Shown here in pieces: positions 57,001-64,000 of a stretch of 64,000 nt of DNA (its first letter is position 1; each line of letters opens with the position of its first letter). The notes under the pieces are model-generated. The model had not been told where the DNA came from and searched no databases. It worked only from the letters and a program-made list of their open reading frames with translations. Position numbers and translations under genes: made by a program. Source of the DNA: Ectocarpus siliculosus (Eukaryota > Sar > Phaeophyceae > Ectocarpales > Ectocarpaceae); assembly GCA_000310025.1 (NCBI GenBank), contig FN648365.1, forward strand, positions 212,880 through 276,879, in the 5' to 3' direction.

Positions 57001-60000
57001 GCTGCCTGCAATGTTCACCGCAGGTTCAGTCACTCATTTCGATCTGGGGTGTACTCAGCTCCCTGCTGCGGGTGCCAAAACTCAGAAATTTGGGCCACCA
57101 CGTGATGGTATCTCTATCTCTGCACCAAAAACGACGGGTGTACTCCCGTGATCTCACTTGGGGTGGGGTCTGTCGAGGATGGTGTCCGCCTCGGTTTCCT
57201 TCCTCCAGTCTAGCGTGGCTTCCCACCTCGCCCAAGCTTTGGCCACGTCCATGCTCTCGGCCAGCAGGAAGCGGTGCGGCATCGGTGCCAGAGAGGACCC
57301 ACTAGGTTTTTTGGCGGGGGGGGCGGGGATGGACACAAAGGAGCAAAGTCAACGTTTGGGACAGTGCGCAAAGCAGAAGGAGTCAAAAATCGACACGACG
57401 AAAATAGGGGCCTTGCGGGACCAAAAAATGGGCATCAATGCTGGCTGCCCATCGCGTGACCACACTAAACCCACATCGAAAGCAGTGCAAGGGCAATATT
57501 TGCATGGAAAAAGTGGTACCGTTCACACGGCTGGAACATGCCGCGGCTGGGCGATGGTACATCAATCCAGACCAACCAAAACAAACAACTTGAAACTCTG
57601 AATCGCTCTGCCGTGCAGCTCGTACATACAGCACCTGCAAGGGAAAACCAGAGGCCGTGGCGGACCGTGCTACATGTATGCATACATCATGCCGTTGTCT
57701 CCACTACAATACTACCCCACACCCACCAACCCGTGCGCAACACGGTACACGTTCGGTTCAAAGACGGTGCCATCTACACTATTGCCTCTAAACGAGAATA
57801 CAAATGGTCAGAGTGCTCGGCCAATCAATGCTCCAGAACAGTACAGGGAGCGGGGTGGAGAAATAATTTAGTCGGACCAAGCAGATCGAAACGCGGTAAG
57901 TGTGCTTCGAATACCTGGGAGGGGGGTAAAACAAGTTGTCGATGTCCTCCGTAGCCCGTGTCGCCTCGCTCATTCTTCGCCCATCCCATCCCAATAAAAC
58001 CACTTGGGCCTGCATAGGGCCCGAAGGCTGCTCAACAAAAATACAACAGCAGTGTCGGGGGGGATTTTTAGGGTTGAAACCTAACTTCGTTGACCGAAAA
58101 GCAGTACTAGTGGGCGGCTGTAAGAAGAACAATGTCTGCATCCAACCACGTCAACCTGTGCATGCCGAGACAAAGTACGTGAGCACACCCAGGCCGTGAC
58201 ATGTACCAGAAAAATTGAGGTAGCAGAGCGATAGTAAAGGACGCTACAAGCCGGATTCCGACCACGGTTTTTACGCCGCACGAGATGGGCAGCCACGAGA
58301 ACCGCACAAACACTCAATCCAAACCTACGATGAAATCGGCGTCTAGAACATCTCAGTCACACCACACGGTCCACGACAGACCGTACTACAGTCGTGTCGT
58401 TCACGTGGTGCGTGATTCTCAGCGGTTTCCCGTATACTTGGTATCATGTGTAAGGCCTGCCTCACCTCCAGGGCGTGTTTTGGCTCGACCTCGTCGACGC
58501 GACGGAGCCCAACCATCAACACCCCCCGGAAATTTTATGTATTCTTGCGTTGCGAGAAAATCTTGTTAGGTTTAACTACACTTCCGGGTGTCTCTTACAT
58601 ACAGCAGGAGTGCGTTCGGCGTGCACGAGTCGAGCAAATGGTGCTACACCGTATGCTGTCGGCTATTCCTCTCGCCTCCCGTGCCTCTCTCTCTGTAGGT
58701 ATTCGTTTATTTTCTACCGTGTCATGGGTAAACTTGTCGTAATTCTTGTCACCACGGAAATAGCTTCCAGGCGTCTATGTAAGAACACGGGAGAGAAGGT
58801 ACTGGACACGTAAAAGACCTAGAGCTTGGAGCAGTGCTCGGCGGAAAGACAACAACCATGGAATGGAATCCAAGCTTACCGACGGCGTTTCTGGCGGGGA
58901 AGACGTGCCCCCGATGCCAAACAGCCCCTTCACGAGCACCACGGCGAAAGCCACAGCCGCCAAGCCGATCGCACCCACCCACGCCTCCATGCCAACGCCG
59001 GCGTCGACCTCTCCCTGGGCGTACCCCTGAGCGTGCCAACCGCCACCAACACCGCCATCGCCGGCCAAAGTCCTCCTTACACGAACGCCATCAGCCTCGG
59101 CCTGGGGTCCAGCGGTGGTCTGGGGTACCGTGATGGCGGCGTCCTTCGCAGAGATGGCTCGCCCGCCTCCGGGATAGCTGGCGGGGCTCACACGGCCGCT
59201 TCCGCCCTCCCCGCGGGGATGGGCCGCCTCTCTTCTGGCGTTGCCGCCTGCCCTATCACCGCCCTGTGGAGAACCTTGTTGCCAGTTGTCTTGGCTGTGC
59301 GCTTCTTCCGGGGCAGCGAGCGCGGCGGCTGCGGCGCTGAGCTGGTTGTGAGGGTACATCGTTCTGTCCGGTCTACGGAGGTCCCACACCGATGTGCAAG
59401 GGCTGGGGGCAGCAGAAGGTGCTGCTTTGCCAGTCGATAGAGGTGCTCGCGACATCGACATCGGCCACGACGAGAAGCTGCTCTTGATTGTCCACAAAGA
59501 CAGGAGACCGACCGCTAGAACCAGGAACAGCGCAACGCTACATCGATTTGTTCCGAGGACGGAAGAGCGGGCAATAGCAGCGGTGGGAAACGAGGCGCGA
59601 AAAATAGCGGGGGGTCGTGTTGGCAAGGTATTTTACAAACCTGATACCCCTTCAAGGTGGAACACTGGACGAAATGGACCTGGTGTGTCGATGGAAATCA
59701 AACGGCAACATTCCTCCACAGGTCATTCTCGATATCGTACACACGGTGCGCTTGTTCCGGGGACATATACGCGTCTCTTGCTTCAGAGCAATAAAGTTGT
59801 CATTAAAGAATCGAAACGTTCCATTCATAAGTCAAAGCCACCGGCAGGATTCAACCTGGCCGAAAGATGCCGTCAACTCAACGAAATACCAACTGCCAGT
59901 ATCACCCCATTTGTGAGTTCAACGTGCTTACCTCCTCCATATCCTTGGCAAAACTCCTTTCAGGGCGGAAGGCTTGACAACAACCATATCAAAACCTCTG

Positions 60001-63000
60001 GAAAAGGAGGCTTCGACCTTCCCTCCGTCGTTCGGAAAGAGCATGCGCCACACGTTGTGGTAAACACGTTCCGCCAGCCCCGCCACTTCTCCCTGCGCCA
60101 AAGGCTTCATCGGACAGCACGCCGCACCCAGCACGAAAAGTATAAATAAGGAGGGGTTGCGGGAAGGGGAAATGTAAATTCACTTCTCTGCTGTTGTTCT
60201 TCGAAAGGAGTTTCCAAACTGCACGTTCTGACCGCGACGAGTGCCGATGCAAAAAAAGAAAGGGGCCATCAGCATGAAACCATGGAACACTCCGAGACTA
60301 CGAGTCAATCGTGATCACGAGGGGGGGAGGGGGGGCGGGTCTCTTGAATGAGATTTAGTACAGTATACTCAAGTTATATGGGGTTTAGTGTTTTTATTAT
60401 TTTTAGTATGGCAATACATAAACCTAAACACCCCGGTATTGAGTATTAGAATGCAACACTAAAGCCTATCGGATAGAGTATGGCCATACTCAAACCAATA
60501 CACCCACGAATCATATCGGTCTTACAATGTCGTACTACAGGCAATAGAAAGTGAGACCGTACTTGAACCTATACACCCCATATATGGGTTTTAGAATGCG
60601 ACACGAGAGCCTATGCAATAAACGGTATAAAGGTTTTACTATATACACAACAAATACCATGCAATAGACTTGCTGCAAGTGGTCCGTGCAGTCTACTGAT
60701 CCTGGGCGTCAATCTTGATCCCGGGGGGGGGGGGGGGGGTCAGGGTGTCCAATGGTTTGCAAAAGATCACACTTCCTCACCGTGACAGAGGCAGCACCGG
60801 TGGCGGTGGCGGCGGCGGCGGCGGCGGCGTTGTCAGTCTCAGAACAGCTGCAAGGAGTGAGCATGCACTCGAGAAAAACCAGGCCGTTCCCGCTCGGAAG
60901 ATCCCCGCTTAGGTCTGAGGTATCGGCGACAACACGCACGAATGACGGGCGTGGCGAGCAGATGGGGGGGAGAGGGTAGGCAGTGGGTCACGAGAGGCTT
61001 CATACATGACTTCAACTGCTGTACGTGTTGAAAGTGGTTGCGGGGCTTGCAGGAAACTCGCAGGTCAACATCTACAGTCGACGAAAGACTGTGCGTGGTT
61101 GGTGCTAATTTTGTGATACTAGATTATAGGATGCTTGGAACAGCATGGAAGACCTGATTTTATAGTTCAGAAACAAACTACGTAACTTGTCATGGCACGT
61201 CGATGGTCTCTCCCGCACAACCCCCACATAGAACACGACCTGCATCGGCATTGACTAGTGTACCAGTGCTGGATGTTGATGTCACAACCGTCCTGGCCTC
61301 TAGCACACGAGTCTTTTGGCAGAGCGACCTGGTGGAGCCTGCACATATTATGTTGTACAAGGCTTGCTTCACTCGTCACTAGATCAAGTACCATTTTGTA
61401 AAACGCCTCTGGTAAATCACCGAGACATCCACCCACACACGAGCGGGTAGCTTGACAAGGTGCTGCAATCGAAGGAGTATTCCGTGCCGACCAATCGAAA
61501 AGTAGGTTGCATGAGAGCCATATACAAGTATGGCCGCCCGACCATGACCTTTAACGTTGGCCTTCTTCACCTTGCGGTCCTTTCATCTTGATGGCCTTAA
61601 CTGGAAATTTGCCTAGCCCCGCGTGTTTCCGGAGCTCTTCACCGGTCAGCGTCGCCGTGTAGCCGTTGGAAAGTCTCAGCGTCATCACTTTGTCACCCAG
61701 TTCTTCCTGTCCAACCCAATCCCGAAGACACGAAGGAAAGGAGGAACGATTGTAAGCCGGCTCCGTATTCTCATGGTCAAGGGATTCAGAATGTCTCCGT
61801 AGAAATACAGATGGAGACTGGATAAGAAAGCAACGGTAAAAAAGAGCAGACCTACAACAAAATCATGATGTAAAGAGAAAAGGGGGGGGGCACGTGTCAG
61901 CCGCGGTGCGCTATTCTGGTACGAACTCCAAAGTACGTTTGGATCAAGTGGAGGGGGATCTCTACTTTTTCTGACTTGGAGCGCGGGGGCAACTCAATGA
62001 TGGACAGGGGCATTTGTCCCAACGGTCAAAAATGATATCCGCCAGGGTAACAAATGATGGTTCCACTTCGAATTTCAGCAAGGGAACCAACAGAGGTCGC
62101 CAACAGGGGTCGCGGTTTTCAGATTATGCACCTTTCCACAGAAGCTCACCAACTTCGAAACAGCACAACTACAGCAAACCTCGTGCTCAACAGGTGGAAA
62201 GTGATCACCAATCGTGCGGCCTAGCCATGTTTTTCGGGGAACCCACCTGCCCCTCGTCGGGTATCTTGAACCTCACGGAGTCCCCCCACCTAAGCCCCTC
62301 CACCATGTCTCCGTCCGAAATGGCACCCCCTTCCTCAGACAGAAGAAGTTCTTCGTCGTCTCCATCCAGATTACTTCGAGAAAGCTCTGAGTTGGTCGGA
62401 GAGCATGCAGGGCTGGGGATGCTTTCCGGCATCACGAAGCCCCGTCCAGACGTCGCACTGCGGCTATGCCCAACGCTGCCGCTTTTTGGCCTCTTGCGGC
62501 TCAGGCTGCTCCGCCGCTTGTGGGCTGTTTTCAGCTTGCGCCCGACGGGCAAAACTTTGGATACCATTGACTTTGGCCGGGGCTTCTCACTCCCTTGCGA
62601 GATTTTGTCCTCTAGTATGATTCCGGAGGCACTCGAACCCTGTCCGGTACCGCTACCGTCCGCTGTCACGCAAGAGAGAGGGGCCGTCGGGGCCTCGGAC
62701 GGCCAGTGGGCCTCTTGCACCTTGGTCGAGAGCGGGGGGAGAAATGACATCTTGTCGTGCAGCCGAGGCTTTTCATCCACGTGGACCGTAACCTGGCAAC
62801 GTCAGAGAGGTTTACGTGGGGCCGGCACTGCGTTAGAGCGGTGTAGAGAACCAAAGCAAATATTCAAATAATTACTACATCTGCCTCAGGAGACTCCTGA
62901 CTCACAGCGCACCTCGCTCCGCTACAACATCTATGCGTCAGAGGCCAAACAGAACAGACCACGCATACAATTCACGAGTGAAGTGTACGCCACATGAACA

Positions 63001-63721
63001 AGCGAAGAGCTTCATCATTCTTGCCCACTCCGACCCAGTCCGAAAACAGAGTAGAGTTGACCCCCACTCAAAAACGAATGCCACAATGCACCATTCACCT
63101 TGGTCACTACTGGAGAAGGGTCCCCGATGGGACTCTCGTTGGGTAGATGCACGTCAAACACAAACCCCTCTCCTCGTCCGTCTGCGCGGAGAAATGCCCC
63201 GTTGACGCCAGGATTGCCGCTGTTTTTCTTCGAGAAAGCGGTCAGGGCATGGAAGTTCTTCCTATTGTTGTACTAGCAACAAACACAAGTCAAGTAGCAG
63301 AAGGAGCGGTGCAGGGGAAGGGAGGAGGGGTGCTCAGCAAAGGAGCGCCGGGCCTTCAGAGATTGGACAAGTCGATATTGTATTCAAGCAAGCCTCCCGT
63401 CATCGCCCCCACAGACGTCGCAGCAAGGCAAAGAGTTGATATTTCACAAACTGCTGTCCATCCCAGACTTCCGTCAATAGACAACACGGCGAAACCTCAA
63501 GCCTCCCTCCCACCTCGAAGAAGTGCGCCGCTTCTTGGTGTTCTGGTCCTTGCTGCTGTACTCGACCGTCGTGATCTGTAGTCCGTGCGTGCTGAACACG
63601 ACTGCAGGCAATTCGTTGTCGGCATCAAGTTTCAGCGGAGCCAAGAAGGGCTTGAGCTCACCGCGATTTGCCGCTTCAATCCCCTGGATTTCATCCTCAA
63701 CGACCCAGGCAACAAATGCCC
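54048..63721 (-). CDS. Membrane protein with two TM segments and C-terminal CRAL-TRIO (Sec14-like) domain, 5' partial
   Basis: Fourteen exons join with GT-AG sites in unbroken phase: 63721-63514, 63261-63099, 62792-62247, 61706-61571, 60914-60781, 60092-59932, 59537-58880, 58009-57915, 57301-57158, 57005-56984, 56149-55934, 55772-55626, 54610-54434, 54143-54048. The product is at least 966 residues. Residues 1-125 look beta-rich (AFVAWVVEDEIQG, GEGFVFDVHLPNE); 125-300 are Ser/Lys-rich. A TM segment at about 450-467 (VALFLVLAVGLLSLWTI), a Gly/Ala linker and a second at about 637-658 (AIGLAAVAFAVVLVKGLFGI) precede the CRAL-TRIO N-lobe (FLLAESMDVAKAWARWEATL) and lipid-binding lobe (ITIVIDLAG, MILNAPSFF, IPSEHLPLHYG). 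Sec14 domains bind or exchange phosphoinositides and other lipids. I do not know this full architecture from a named family. The role at the membrane is inferred. The 5' end lies right of the window. Confidence 0.88.
54893..55180 (+). repeat. tRNA-derived SINE, plus-strand copy
   Basis: The head GGTCGTCCCGGTGGTCTAGT holds the A-box, and GGGGTTCGAATCCC at 54950 is an excellent B-box. The body matches the copy at 34196-34504, and the element ends in A12 followed by an (AT)n tail. It lies in the intron between the last two CRAL-TRIO lobe exons (55626 and 54610), antisense to that gene. It is a SINE rather than a tRNA gene because the anticodon arm does not fold and 200 bases of body follow. Confidence 0.92.
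60349..60680. repeat. Degenerate 73-bp tandem repeat in an intron
   Basis: Units begin near 60422, 60494 and 60567 with ACCTAAACACCCC, ACCAATACACCCA and ACCTATACACCCC, each continuing TTAGAATGC(A/G)ACAC or a variant. Weaker units flank them. The zone is A/T-rich compared with its surroundings. It lies in the intron between exons 60781-60914 and 59932-60092. Confidence 0.75.
60723..60739. repeat. G17 homopolymer
   Basis: A run of 17 G sits about 40 bases past the donor of exon 60914-60781; on the gene's strand it is C17. Confidence 0.95.
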
Positions 63722-64000
63722 CTGCATGAGACGCAGATCCGGCAACGATGCAAGCAGGCATTGTTCGGGCACGCCGGGGGGGAACAAACAAGCAGGGGGT
63801 CACGGTCACAACGAACTACAGTAGCCCAAGCCTAACGAAATACTGACACTGCAGGACGGCACTTGTTGAACAGCAGATTCTTCCGTAGTGAGATCAACAA
63901 ATTACCCAGTTCACACTAGGCCGCGGAACTCAATAGCTCCCGTGCATGAGAGTCATATCACAGCGTACGTCCCCGTGCAACAGCAGTAGGCACACCGCCA
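63722..64000. other. Intron of the CRAL-TRIO gene
   Basis: The first resolved exon begins at 63721 in phase 1, so at least one more upstream exon exists. No exon is convincing between 63722 and the window end; this is probably intron. Confidence 0.6.

Overview
The window looks like nuclear DNA of a brown alga (Phaeophyceae, Ectocarpus-like). This is an inference from three things: long intron-rich genes with clean GT-AG junctions, a VWD-type extracellular protein with Pro/Thr linkers of a kind I recall as expanded in brown algae, and a mixed transposon load (DIRS, Ty3/gypsy chromovirus, APE-type LINE, tRNA-derived SINE, hAT-like element). A 127-base assembly gap shows it is a draft scaffold.

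Layout. 0-0.6 kb: 3' part of an unknown minus-strand gene. 2.1-2.7 kb: a perfect hairpin and a long (GA)n tract. 3.2-8.4 kb: a DIRS-like tyrosine-recombinase retroelement with gag-like, RT-RNase H and recombinase frames. 8.8-16.5 kb: a segment bounded by matching inverted blocks, holding a minus-strand multi-exon gene with a SAP-like end and a transposase-like exon; this may be an undescribed DNA transposon. 16.7-27.9 kb: a Ty3/gypsy element with near-identical LTRs, a 4-bp target duplication, a chromodomain, a Tudor-like tail and a captured NADAR-like domain between gag and protease. It sits directly against the 3' part of a decayed minus-strand LINE (27.9-31.4 kb). 32.3-32.8 kb: a 71-bp minisatellite and the gap.

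34.6-37.9 kb: a plus-strand secreted-type gene (Cys-rich exon, PTPY-repeat exon, three copies of a 63-nt Pro/Thr exon, large VWD-like last exon). All internal exons are phase 1-1, and the last exon carries one in-frame TAG. 39.0-39.8 kb: a 369-bp tandem duplication. 39.8-48.7 kb: mostly unexplained, with a few weak ORFs. 48.75-49.76 kb: a hAT-like non-autonomous element with many CGGAGCGG subterminal repeats. 50-54 kb: mostly unexplained.

54.0-63.7 kb: the best-supported host gene, minus strand, 14 exons resolved here by splice sites and reading phase (5' end beyond the window). It encodes a membrane protein with two transmembrane segments and a C-terminal Sec14-like CRAL-TRIO lipid-binding domain. 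It includes a 22-nt micro-exon and two competing acceptors at the first membrane exon. A SINE and a 73-bp tandem array lie in its introns.

The two recognisable host genes are unrelated in function. The most novel signals are the NADAR-bearing chromovirus, the 8.8-16.5 kb inverted-block segment and the architecture of the CRAL-TRIO gene.
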